Part shown: positions 36,073 to 47,082 of the stretch, in pieces
Layout of the letters: each line of letters starts with the position of its first letter
Numbering within the stretch: the stretch's first letter is position 1
Source of the DNA: Stereocaulon alpinum
Lineage: Eukaryota; Ascomycota; Lecanoromycetes; Lecanorales; Stereocaulaceae
Length of the DNA stretch: 64,000 nt
Assembly (NCBI GenBank): GCA_018257865.1
Contig: JAEUBA010000080.1
Location: forward strand, 89,334 to 153,333
Direction: 5' to 3'
Program-made: the position numbers and the translations under genes
Notes under the pieces: generated by a model
The model's input: only the letters and a program-made list of their open reading frames with translations
Databases searched by the model: none
What the model was told of the DNA's origin: nothing

Positions 36073-37225
36073 TCAACAGGCTCCCGATTTGCAACCGCGG
36101 CATGATGTCCTGGAATTCTCAATCGGTACGACTGCTTTTTCCACCGTGACCGTTGTCTCGTCCTCTTTCTCCCCCTTCAACGCATAGATCTGGAAGCTCC
36201 CAATCCACTCGTTGATATCATAAATTAACTCCTTCCTTCCCGAGGCCGTGACCTGCTCGTTCTGCCCACATGCACCGCCGGCGCAGCACGGCGTCACGCT
36301 CTTCGCGGCCTCCCCGTCCTTGTACAGTTCTAAATTCTTGTTCGTGTCTATAAGCAGAATATTTGAAAACCCGGCCTGCTGCAAGTATTCCTGCATTACG
36401 GCTGTCTCGACGGCACCGGACACGCAGCCAGCCTGCAGCGCCGGGTCATCGATCATCTCCTGCGGCAGCGGCTTGTAGGCCAAGAAGTCTGACACGACGA
36501 CATAGCCATTGGGCTTCAGCACGCGGTGGATCTCGGCGAAAACGCGCTGCTTCTCGGCAGCCGGGACGAGATTCAGCACGCAATTGCTCATTACGCAGTC
36601 AATCGAAGCGTCGTCGACGGGCAGCTGCGAGATGCGCGAGTGGTAGAAGGTAACGTTGGAGTAGCCGCCGCTCGCGGCGTTACGCCGCGACAGCTCAACC
36701 ATTTTCTGCAACGTGAGGTCATCAGCTTTCAGTGGGGATGGGGGTGGGCCCTAGAGGCGGACAAGCGTACTTCGGTCATATCGATGCCCGTTACTTGGCC
36801 TGTTGGACCAACCCTCTTGGCGGCTAGGAAGCAGTCGAAGCCGCCGCCGCTGCCTAAATCGAGCACTGTTTCGCCCTAGCGTCGTCTAGATTTAGCGGCT
36901 GCGACTTATAGATTGAGGAGCGTGGGCGAGGCGTTACCTCGGAGAGGCTGGCGATCAGCAACGGATTACCGCAACCCTCGCCGACGTTCGCCGCCTCAGG
37001 CACGGCTGAGGCTTCGACGGGATCATAGCCCAGAGCAGCGGTGATGCGGGTCCGGAGGCGACTGGAGATCTGGTTTGAAGCTCTAAAGCTGTAACTGCTT
37101 TCAACGGTTGCGTAAGCTGTTTCGGTTGCTACAGTGGGCATGTTGACTGATATCGTGAATGGTGAAATCGTAGGAAGTTGGATTGATCTATCAAACGCAA
37201 TTTCGCTAGTTAGAGTGTGTTCCAT
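36073..37225 (-). CDS. arsM: ArsM-type arsenite S-adenosylmethionine methyltransferase
   Basis: Three exons (36938-37225, 36771-36875, 36073-36705; introns 62 and 65 nt) give 341 aa. After NVGEGCGNPLLIA (first conserved Cys) splicing joins SLSE/GETVLDLGSGGGFDCFLAA, the SAM-binding motif I, then VTGIDMTE/KMVELSRRNAA. DCVMSNCVLNLVP and AGCVSGAV carry the second and third As(III)-binding cysteines of ArsM. The C terminus adds CCAGGACG and CRGCKSGAC clusters, common in arsenite methyltransferases. The enzyme makes mono- and dimethylated arsenicals, and MAs(III) is the substrate that ArsH oxidises, so finding arsH 5 kb away is meaningful. The start at 37225 gives about 28 residues before a second ATG (37141), which is equally possible. 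An upstream in-frame TTG was not used. Confidence 0.9.
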
Positions 37226-37631
37226 TGAATTTCGGAGGACGGCTGTCAATTTATGGTGGTTTACCGTTGAGGCTTCTAGGTCTAACCATGGGAGTAGTTA
37301 ACAAAACTGAACGTAAGGGAAGATTGGGACTAGTCGGTACTCTTTATGTCAAACCAACTGTTTGCTCGGCCATCGATAATAAATTCGCCGTGTATAATTG
37401 GGAGTTGAAGGGCCTCGTAGCGATAACGCATGTCTAGATAGTATAAAGATACGAAATAATTCATCCCCAAAGATCCCACCCGGTTTCTCTCCAGCCGCGG
37501 GAAGGTGGAGCCGGTGAAGGGGCCAAAGCTTATACTAGTTCAAGTGGCGCGAAACGTGTATCTATCTATCCTAGTTAGCGTAATCCTTCCCACTTGACTA
37601 GGATAAGAGTCTCTTTACGCGTGTTCTCTAA

Positions 37632-38832
37632 CTCCCCTAGAAGAGATAGGTGTTAGGGCTAGGGTCCAGTAGGACCTAGACTACGGGAATACTAAGGATA
37701 TCTAATTACAGCTAATAGTCGACAGGGTTTCTATTAACTATAAGATAAGCGATAGTCGGTAGTTAATAGAATAACTATTAACTATAAGTTAAGCGATAGT
37801 TAATAGTTAATAAGATAACTATTAATTAAATACCTCTTAGTAGGCTTTTCTATATCTATATATACGGGCAAGTCTCCTACTAGATAGATCTCCTTATATT
37901 TAACTTAAATAAATAACTTAATTATAGATATTTGATAAGAAGATCTCTTCTACTAAAGTTAGTCTATAAGAAAATCTACTTACTATTATAGACTAGCTAT
38001 TCGTTACCTACTAGTTTATATATATAGGCGTTAATCTTATACTAGGTCTTTTTAGCCTTAGCGCCTACTAAGCTAAGTTCTTTATATATTATATATATAC
38101 TCCCTATATCTACCTTTCTTCTTTAGATATATTCTCCTAGTATAAAGGTATAGGGTTAAGGACGTCGGTTAAGAGATAGTAATAGTAGAATAGTAAGTAT
38201 AAGAATACTATATATAAGACGCGGGTAGAACTAAATAACTATTAATCGTAACGAGTATCTACTACTAGAATAATTATATATAGAAAAGAATATATAAATA
38301 AATAATATTAGATATAGTAATAGGAGTTACTATATAAAGGTCTTAGCCGCTAAGTTCTTACTAACTAATTATTATCTATTGACTAATCGCCGTCTAATAG
38401 TTTATTACGACTTATACGTCTACTAGGTAGTACTTTACTCGTCTAGGGTTTAGAGCTCGTAGAGAGGAGTATTAAGGATAAAAGTAAGTAGGCTTAATAG
38501 ATTAGTTTTAGTAGAAGAGATCTTCTTATTAAATATCTATAGTTAAGTTATTTATTTAAGTTAAATATAAGGAGATCTATCTAGTAGGAGACTTACCTAT
38601 ATATATAGATATAGAAAAGCCTATTAAGAGGTATTTAGTTAATAGTTAATACGTTAACTATCGACTATCGCTTAACTTATAGTTAAATAGTTATTCCTTT
38701 AACTAGTAACTATCGCTTATCCTATAGTTAATAAAAACCCCGTCGACTATTAGCTAGAATTAGATATCCTTAGTATTTTTATAGTCTAAGTCCCGCTTAG
38801 ACCCTAGCCCTAATATTACCTCTCCCTTCTAA
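37632..38832. mobile_element. TIR element with about 340-bp inverted arms
   Basis: Left arm 37632-37980 and right arm 38495-38832 are inverted copies: the left arm read in reverse matches the right over nearly its whole length, including the shared words GTCGACTATTAGCT and ATATCCTTAG. The interior is about 510 bp with no readable gene. This fits a non-autonomous DNA transposon or MITE-like element after RIP. The right arm and its inner flank resemble 63.39-63.60 kb, so the family has more copies. No clean target duplication was found. Confidence 0.65.
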
Positions 38833-39589
38833 GTTTTCTATTCTTAAAAACTATTTATTCTTTATATTATCTCGCTATATTAATCGTTCCCGAAATCTCT
38901 AAGTCTATTATTAGAAGTTAGTTTATAAGTTATAGGAGCTCTTAATACGTCTATATAGCTATTATATTTAGAGGAAGAAAGAGTATTAAATATTAAGGAA
39001 TTAAAAGTAGAGGAAGCAGCTAAACCCTAACTTCTTAATAATATAATATATACCTTTCGCGCCCTAGTAGCGCTGCGTGATAGGATACTAAGGTTTATTT
39101 AAAGACGTAAAGTAGTAATAGTAGGTATCCGTTTATTAGTAGAACTAATTGCTAACGATCCTACTTCTAGGGGGTATACGCTCCTTATACTTATTAAGTA
39201 CGGAGCGGGGTAGTATAACGTCTTCCTTTACCCGTGCGTGCAGCGCTGCGGTAACACCTCGTTAACATTATTTCCGATACTAAGCCCGTTAATATTATTT
39301 CTGATACTAAGTATTAGATCACTGCTAATACTAAGCAGACCCTAATAGTTATCGAATATTACAAATAACCTTTTCTTTAATATAAAGTCTAAATAAATAC
39401 TCCTTTCTAGTTCTTTTAACTAGACTTCTCTTACTACTAAAACTTCTATAGTAGCTCCTAATAATTCTTTAGGTTCCTAAACGGTTCCTAAGTATTCTTA
39501 GTATAATTATATCCTTTCTACTTAATAAGATATAACTAACTATTCTATCTTAATCTTTTTTCTATCTTATACTTAGTTTCTTTTTCTAC

Positions 39590-40460
39590 CTTAAAGTAAA
39601 AGGCTTTCTATACGAGCGTATTAGGGTCTACTAGTTTTAATAAAGAGATATAAAATACTAAGTATATTTTAGTATTAGCTAGAAGATTAAGTTTATAGTT
39701 AATAACTCATTTAACTTCCTTAATTAAAAATAGTCTAACTTTTATATAATCTAGTTTCCTACTTAGTCTTTTACTTCTTAAATTTTTTGTTAGTAGATAT
39801 ACTTTATCCTTCTTCTTTAGCTAAGAACTCGTTCTTTATTTCTTGTTAATATATATAGCTATCCTTTTATTCTATCGCTAAATCTCTTTTACTATTTCCT
39901 TATATAACTTCTTTATATTATTAGTTATAACTAGGGCTTTTTCCGTATTTACGTATATTCTTAATTCTATAAATATATTAGCGTTCCTTCCGTAATTTAT
40001 AAAGAATAGTATAAGTCCTATTATTACCGACTATTTATTATTATAGGCTAACTATACTATAGGTAATAGCGATACCTAGTTATCCTACTCAAAGTTTATA
40101 TAGTAGCGAAGGTACGTTTCTATTATTTAGTTCGCCCTTTCTATTTATCTATTTATCTTTAGATAGTATATTATAGATAAGTATAGCTTAGTTCCTAGCG
40201 CTACTATTAGTATTTTCTAATAGTTTAATATAAATAACTTATCTTTATTTAAAGTAATTAATCTTAGGATACTATAATCTCTAATTAACCTATTAAGGAT
40301 TAAGTATCCTAACTAGATAGTATTATATATTTCCTTAAATAGTATTATAATAGCGTACTTAGTTAACTTATTAACTAAGACTATAATTAAATTATATCTA
40401 TTATTAGTTACTAGATCTATAGATAGTAGTAGTATAGTAGTATAGATAGGGTATTAAACT
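39590..40460 (-). mobile_element. Gypsy retrotransposon fragment (integrase region)
   Basis: Read on the minus strand, with stop codons where RIP turned CAG/CGA into TAG/TGA, the segment follows the Ty3/Gypsy integrase C-terminal half. It has an IERANQIIE-type motif with a RIP stop before it, then LRYYINF, LAYNN and the SAI-IG-like segment, then a PVD-type tail. LTRs and reverse transcriptase were not found next to it. The neighbouring 39.3-39.6 kb and 40.46-40.87 kb may belong to the same element. It is a second Gypsy lineage copy, opposite to the complete one. Confidence 0.6.
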
Positions 40461-40864
40461 TTTAAAAAACTTAAAAAATATAGCTATAAATAGCTATTAT
40501 AAATCTAAAAACTTTTAGTCGCTTAGTAAATACTTAGTAAGCGAGATAAGGTATTAGGATTACTTAGGTTATTAAGTCTTACTAAGTTTTAGCTATAGTA
40601 GTTATAGAACTAGCTTAGAAATTTTATAGATAAGAAAAACTTAGTAGGAAAAACTTTTATAGACATAGACTCTACTAGACTATTATAATATTTTAAGGTT
40701 ATATTTCGATAGATTTTCCTTTAAATAATATTATAATAGTTCTAAGTATTTATACTTTAGTCTAATTAAGATAGTATAGAGAGTAGATCTCTCTCTATAG
40801 AATTTTTTTCCTACTTAACTTTATCTAGTAAAAAGCTTAAGTATATATATCTTATTATCTTATT

Positions 40865-40876
40865 AGTAGTATCTTA
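40865..40876. repeat. 12-bp target-site duplication, left copy
   Basis: AGTAGTATCTTA is repeated exactly at 42071-42082 and brackets retroposon copy A. Confidence 0.85.
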
Positions 40877-42070
40877 TGGTTAGTGATAGAGACACACCTG
40901 TACGCGGTACTAGCTACGAACCTGAATACCTATTTAGAGCTAAGATATCTCCCCTAATATATTATAGGTTAAATGATATTAAGACGTCGCGTAGTTGCTG
41001 AGAACTCTATACAGAGTTTTTTAGGCAACGCGATAATACCTACCCTAACTCTACTATAACTATTATACCTCCCCTACGATCGAGACTAGACAGTAAGAAT
41101 TAGTATTAGGTATAGTATCTCAGCCTAATAAGTAAAGAGTATAGGTAATACCTACCTAGCCGTTAATTTAAAAAATCTAATATCTACGTGCGCTCGATAT
41201 ATATCTACTAGTTAAGACTAACGCGCAGTCTATCCTAGGGGAAGGCTAGGGTTATAGGTATATAGGACTAAGAGAAGGATATATTAAGTTATAAATTAGA
41301 AGGCGTATTTTAGAAAAGGACGGCCCCTATCTAAGTAGCTAGGCGAGCCTTTAGTATAAGCAGCGCCGTATAACTATAATTATAAGCTAAAGGGTTAGCT
41401 CCCCCCTAAAGTAGAATATATAAGGATAGAAGTAAGTCTATCTAATACGACTAGTAGGATATTATACTATCCGATTCTTTATATAAGTATAGGCCTCCTA
41501 GGCGGTATATATAGCTTCCCCCCTTTCTTATATCCTTAACTAGTAAACCACCGAATAGCTAAATCTAGTACTACTATAGATACTAATAAATACTACTAAT
41601 TAGCGCTAATAACTTAAACCCTTACGGGACGGCTATATACCCCCTCCTCCCCCCCCCCTATATTAATATAGTAAAGGTTAAAGAAAGTTATAAGGCGCTT
41701 AGCGCTATAATAAAGTTAAAGGATATAGAAAAATATAGTAGGGTCCTTAAGAGCTAAGTATAGTACGAAGGGCGTATATTATAGTTAGTATTAGAAATAA
41801 TATTATAGAGCGCTTAGTATAATATTAAAGAATATAGTTAAGAGTTACCGGTGTTAAGGAGGCCTAGGGTATAATCCCTAAACTAAAAGCAATTACATTA
41901 TTAAGGATAAGCGGGAGTTTTTATCTAGGTATTATACTATAGTTTCTCTTACGGCTAGGAAAGGCACACTACGTATACTATCTACTAGTTTCACAAATAA
42001 TGTAATAGAACACCCTTATTAGTATATATAGATACTAGAATAGGCGTATAAACCAATCAATCAATCAATC
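40877..42070 (+). mobile_element. 1.19-kb non-LTR retroposon, copy A
   Basis: The element is bracketed by a perfect 12-bp duplication, has no LTR or TIR, and ends in a (CAAT)n tail after a conserved 3' stretch containing CCCTTATTAGTATATA. These are marks of target-primed reverse transcription. Copy B (61895-63087, opposite strand) has the same 5' end and almost the same length (1193 bp), so this is probably a complete non-autonomous element and not random 5' truncation. No reverse transcriptase is encoded. The last 60 or so bases are also found at the 3' ends of LINE copies near 42.93 and 45.03 kb, implying mobilisation by that LINE. A C-rich run lies at about 41641-41659. This copy is strongly RIP-mutated. 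Confidence 0.8.
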
Positions 42071-42082
42071 AGTAGTATCTTA
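42071..42082. repeat. 12-bp target-site duplication, right copy
   Basis: AGTAGTATCTTA directly follows the (CAAT)n tail of copy A. Confidence 0.85.
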
Positions 42083-42919
42083 TAGTAAATTAATAGAGAT
42101 AATATCTATTACTGAAAGAGACTAATCTATATTAGTTAAACTTAAGATAATCTATTATTAAGAAAATCTTATAAGATAGATTATAGTAAACTCTATTAGT
42201 AATATTATATTTAGAAATCCTTTTAGATATTAGTCTATTATAGAGTTATTTTATAGATTTAAATTAAAGTTCTTAGTATCTATTATAGTAGATACTTTAT
42301 TAATTATTTAAAATCTAGATATTGATCTATTATAGTATCTAGTTCTAGAGCTATATATAGCCCTAATTCTACTCTATATCTAGAGCTAGTAATTTATTTT
42401 TAGTTTAAAAATTTAGCGCGAGAGAAATAGTATTCTACTATATCTCTCTATTAATATCTTCTATAGTATTAATTAACTATCTACTATAGTCCACGCTTCT
42501 ACTATATCTTCTAGAAAATAAAGAGTTTTAATATATATAAAGAGAAGATAAGGATTAGAGGTATAGATATTTAGAATATTATATTCTATAGAAATAATAT
42601 TACGTTGTAAAATTAGATAGATACTAGTCTACTAACCTAATATCTATTCCTAGATCGCGAGAAATACTCTATAATAAGAAAAACTATAGATACTTAAACT
42701 TTAAGTAACTTTAATACTATATATATATTAAAAATTTCTATAGTTTTATATTAGTTATATACTAAAGCTACTTCTAAATACTTCTAACTCTAAGTACTAG
42801 AAAATTATATTATATTATTACTTTCGTATCTAATTTACGAAGAGCCTCCTTTTATAGTATAACTAGCTCCCTTTACTATAGTACTACTACTAAGCCCTTA
42901 TTACTCTTAATATATATAA

Positions 42920-45900
42920 ATAGGTCTTAATTAATTGATTTATTTATACGTCTATTCTAGTATCTATATATACTAATAAGGGTATTCTTTTATATTATTA
43001 GGAAATCTAGAGGGCTATAAGCCCTTTAGATACTACCTACGGACAGTACTCGAAGTATATAAAGTGATATCGGTCTAGATCTTAGAGGCGAAGGCGGTAA
43101 TCCCCTCTATCTAAACCTAGCTAGATACTCTAGTTATAAGATACTAGGTACTAAGGGGAGTCTACCCCTTAATAATTAAAGGTAAATATATAATCTATTA
43201 GAGACTATAGGGAAGAAGAGAGAGGGTACGCCTAACGCGCCTTACCCTATTATTAGAGAAGGAGGTATAGGCCCTTTAAAAGCTTAAGATAAAGAATTGA
43301 GACTAGGCGTTAATAGTAATAAGGCGAAATATATACTAGTATAACCTAAAAATAGATATTAAGGAATACTAGGACGTAGATATCCTAGCTAAAAAGATAT
43401 AGAATTAGGTAATAATAAAATAGATTAAGTAATAAGGAGTATATAAAGATATTATTCCTAAGTACTCTTATATACCTATATAAAAGGAACTATTATTCGG
43501 AGATAGGTATAACTACTATTTAAAGCTTAAGAAGATAGAGAGCTCGATAGCGATCTAACTCTAAAGTAGTAAGAATAGGTTTAACTACTTCTTATATAAG
43601 GTAAGGGTACTAGGGGTTCTTAGTATATACTATAGCTATAGCTAAAGGAACTAGGATATAAAGTATATTCTCTTATACTACTTAAAACTTAGTAACTCTT
43701 ATAGGGAGCTTATTAAGGAGGCGGAGACTTATAATATTAAGGTTATACTAATTAAGGTTATTAGTATAAGGGCGGCGGTGAGATAACTAGTTAGGTTAGA
43801 ATTCTTAATATAATACCGGCTTACTAAGGAATAGCTCTTTTAGTTAAGACTCTCTACTAAAGTAGAGCTAGCGATAAAAACTCTAAAGATAAAGAAATCT
43901 AAGTATAAGTTAAAATTAAAGGTAGCGGAGCTACCGGAGTATTATAGGGCCTATTAAGGCGACGGAGATTATTATTATTAATATAATAGAGCCTAGCGGC
44001 GAGGTTAGATAGGCGAAACTAAATAATAAGTAAGCTAATTACTACCTAGAAAGGTATAGTATAGTATAGGATATTAGACTTTCTACTATCCTATAGGATA
44101 GTATAGTATAAAGGTTTCGAATCCTATACTACTAGCGGTATAGTACGGGATAGGACGGGATTACTAAGACGTATAGGATATTAGTAGGATATCCTATTAG
44201 TACGGGATATCCTAGTAGCGGATTAGATAAGATAATTATCTAATATAGAATAATAATTCTAGTTATAATTCTAGTTATTATATCTCTATATAATTCTAAA
44301 AAATATATTATTATCTAAAGTTATAATAACTAGCTAGAAAGGGTTATCTATCTAAGTAACCTATTAACTACTAATCTTTAACTTATAATCTTTACTTTAT
44401 AATCTTTACTTTATAATCTTTAACTTAAAATCTTTAACTTATACTAAGTAGCCTATTATTATTACTATAACTATAACTAAGTAGCCTATTAAGTATTATT
44501 ATTATAACTACGACTAAGTAGCCTATTAAGTACTACTATTAAAACTAGATAGCCCCCTACTATAGATACTACTAGCTATTATTCTAATTCTATAATAGAT
44601 TTTTTAATATTATATAGAGATATAATAACTAGAATAATAGCTAGAATTACTATTATATACTAAATATCTTCCTTATCTAATCCGCTACTAGGATATCCCG
44701 TACTAATAGGATATCCTACTAATATCCTCTACCTCTTAGCGATCCTATCCCGATCCCGTCCTATATATACTAGGAGGTATAGGATATAGGGCTACCTAAT
44801 CCTATACTATACTAGTATACTATACTATCCTAGTAGGATATCTCGTGGGATATCCTATACCTTTCCGGGTAGTAAAGTTAATAAATAGAAGTTTTTAGCT
44901 AGAAGGGGTAACTCTAAAAAGATTTCTTTCACGTCTAAAGGGCTTACAGCCCTCTAGATTTCCTAATAATATAATAGAATACCCTTATTAGTATATATAG
45001 ATACTAGAATAGGTGTATAAATTAATTAATTAATTAACTATAATCTCTATTACCTTAATAAGTCCTATAATACTCCGATAACTCCGCTACCTTTAGCTTT
45101 AACTTATACTTAGACTTCTTTATCTTTAGGGTTTTTATTATTAGTTCTACTCTAATAGGGAGTTTAGACTAGGAGAGCTATTCCCTAGTAAGTTAATATT
45201 ATATTAAGAATTCTAATATAACTAGCTATCTCGCTATCGCCCTTATACTAGTAACCTTAACTAGTATAGCTTTAATATTATAAGTCTCTACCTCTTTAAT
45301 AAACTCCCTTCGAATATCGCTAATTTCTAGGTAGTATAAGAGAATATACTTTATATCTTAGTTTCTCTAGCCGTAGCTATAGCGGGTACTATAAACCTCT
45401 AGTACCTTTACTTTATATAGAAAGTAGTTAAACCTATTCTTATCGCTTCGGAGTTAGACTGCTATCGAGCTTTCTACCTTCCTAAGCTTTAGATAGTAGT
45501 TAAATAGGTCTTATCTAAGCCCTAAAGTCTTATTATAATACTAGGAAGTTATTACTAGCTTTATATCTACTATAGTATATATATTTATATAAGGTAGCTA
45601 CGCTAGTCGGTACCTCTAACTAAGGCGATTAATAATCCTAGTTAGTACTAAATACCCCCGCACGTCCTATATTTTAATTACGAAGTAATTTAACTTATAT
45701 AATACTCCTTACTTAGCCTATAGCTATTAGGACTATAGCTCCGTCTCCTAGCGGGTATAGTAGTCCCTACGTACTAGAACAAGAATACTAGGCTAAACCT
45801 CTATTACGGTCGGGCCTTAATTATAGAGAGTAAACGCGCGACTAGTACCGACGCCCTTCTATAATACTACTAATAGGTCTAGTATCCTATCCGTAGCTAA

Positions 45901-46000
45901 TAGGTAATATAATTTACTTCCTCTAGACTATATATAAACTTAGTAGCGTACTTAGATCTACTTAAGGAGCTAGTGAAACTACTTTAAGCTTACCTATACT
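42920..46000. mobile_element. Nest of two opposed LINE copies
   Basis: A plus-strand segment (about 43.27-43.99 kb) and a minus-strand segment (about 45.05-45.76 kb) are inverted copies of each other. Read through RIP stops, the plus copy resembles the C-terminal zinc-binding end of fungal Tad-like LINE ORF2 (pattern VLGVLS...C-rich in intact relatives...KYILLYYLKLSN). The plus copy's 3' tail with (ATTA)n lies at about 44.97-45.04 kb; a second, minus-oriented tail lies at about 42.92-43.0 kb. The simplest reading is a minus LINE (tail at 42.92 kb, body from 45.04 kb on) interrupted by a plus LINE ending at 45.04 kb. Exact 5' borders are not visible. Confidence 0.55.
44039..44875. mobile_element. 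837-bp TIR element (MITE-like) inside the LINE nest
   Basis: The ends are TTACTACC...GGTAGTAA. The inverted arms are long (about 280 bp, 44039-44320 and 44600-44875) and rich in TAGTATAGTATAGG-like words. The centre (44.38-44.55 kb) has tandem short repeats built on AATCTTTA and AAGTAGCCTATTA. No coding capacity is seen. It sits between the ORF2-like end and the 3' tail of the plus LINE copy, so it inserted after that LINE. Confidence 0.65.
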
Positions 46001-46518
46001 AGGGTACTAGTATACGTTAGCTGCAAATATAATAGAGCTTTGTATAACTAGCTTCCGCTTTTTTTATCCGTACGCTTATAGAGCGGAAGGCGTATTTAGG
46101 TGCTAAGCCTAGTATACTCGGTAAGTTCCTAGTATACTAGGCGAAGTTCTTAGCACGCTTAGTAAGCGAGCTTAGCAAGGGACTTTAAGAATTGCGCACG
46201 CCTTGAATTCTTCCTTACTTCCTTAGTTATTAGCTCTACTAGCAATCTGAAGAATTATACTCGCACTCATCTATCTATTTAACCCTGTGATAGTGTTTGC
46301 GTGCCTAGCAGCTACGCAGCTCCATATCAAAAGAGGACTTGCTACCTCACAACGCTCTACCCTCTTCAGCGGTTTCAGCCTAGAATTACTAGCTACCTAA
46401 GGTATCAAGACGTGACAGGCTGGACTGTAGTCGCATCGCCTCGCATCGTTCTCAAGCTTCCATTCTACACTAGCTATCTCCTACCACTCCACACGATACG
46501 ATACCCACGAGCACTATC

Positions 46519-46953
46519 ATGGGGCCCTACATATTTTTTCGAGTTGAAGATGAAGATTCTCGCGCCCGGTACTGCGGCGAAGAGGGTCTGTTCGCAGAGT
46601 GTACGGACACTTGGGTTGATTTCAAAAGCTGGGATTGGAGGTTGCTCGGCCAGGTCGAGAGGCATCTCGATTGGGGAAACAGGGTTCCCACGCCGTTTAT
46701 TTCGATGTACTGTGATAAGGGCGTGGCGCATAGAGAAGCAAACCGGCGTGTCGGAGAGGGAAAGAAGGACGTAAGAGTCTACAAGATTAATATGCGGAGA
46801 AGTGATGAGCGCAGGGAGTATCGTAATATCCGACTTCTTGCAGAGAGGCTAGACTTTGATATCCCCGAGCGTGCATGGAACAACTCAGAGTACGAATACA
46901 TCTTTCTACATCATATACCGGACAGTGCAGTTGTGGGTTGGATTGATCTATAA
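46519..46953 (+). CDS. Small DUF7587-like protein
   Basis: A single exon of 144 aa starts at the ATG at 46519. The opening YIFFRVEDEDSRARY followed by QVERHLDWGNRVPTPFISMYCD and VRVYKINMR matches the DUF7587 pattern of fungal proteins, whose function is unknown and which loosely resembles ADP-ribosyltransferase-like or toxin-immunity folds (that link is speculation). No signal peptide. A longer overlapping frame from 46301 in another register is a shadow. CpA and TpG are normal here, unlike both sides, so the gene lies in an unmutated island between RIP blocks. Confidence 0.7.
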   Translation: MGPYIFFRVEDEDSRARYCGEEGLFAECTDTWVDFKSWDWRLLGQVERHLDWGNRVPTPFISMYCDKGVAHREANRRVGEGKKDVRVYKINMRRSDERREYRNIRLLAERLDFDIPERAWNNSEYEYIFLHHIPDSAVVGWIDL

Positions 46954-47082
46954 GCATCGATCACATTTATAGAAGTTGGAGTGTTGAGGGATCTGTACTG
47001 AGGTGAAGCTCAGGCACTGATTTCCATTTTCCGTAGAAGGCTGACTCCAGCACAAACGCATCACCACTGTATCTAAGAGTTC

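Larger units (their letters stand above)
37560..46190. repeat. AT-rich block ruined by RIP, first part
   Basis: From about 37.56 kb the dinucleotides CpA and TpG almost vanish while TpA is very frequent and CpG persists. Whole 60-base rows (for example 45061-45120) contain no CA or TG at all. ATG is therefore almost absent, so no start-to-stop frame of meaningful size exists. This is the pattern left by RIP (CpA to TpA on both strands). The block consists of nested transposons listed separately; stretches not assigned to an element (38.83-39.59, 42.08-42.92 and 46.0-46.19 kb) are also RIP-type but unclassified. The last one has short GTATACT/CTTAGC-type repeats. Confidence 0.88.

Noticed and set aside
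36248..36653. Two overlapping plus frames inside arsM
   Set aside because: They are antisense to the methyltransferase; the GC-rich codons of arsM create them.
44090..44140. TTTCGAATCC resembling a tRNA T-arm
   Set aside because: It lies in the arm of a TIR element, without acceptor or anticodon stems.
37560..46190. Centromere or telomere sequence as an explanation for the AT-rich block
   Set aside because: No telomeric repeat is present, and the block is explained by RIP-mutated transposons; AT-rich regional centromeres can look alike, but nothing here demands it.
46301..46774. 157-codon frame overlapping the DUF7587-like gene
   Set aside because: Different register; the shorter frame from 46519 has recognisable protein motifs and this one does not.
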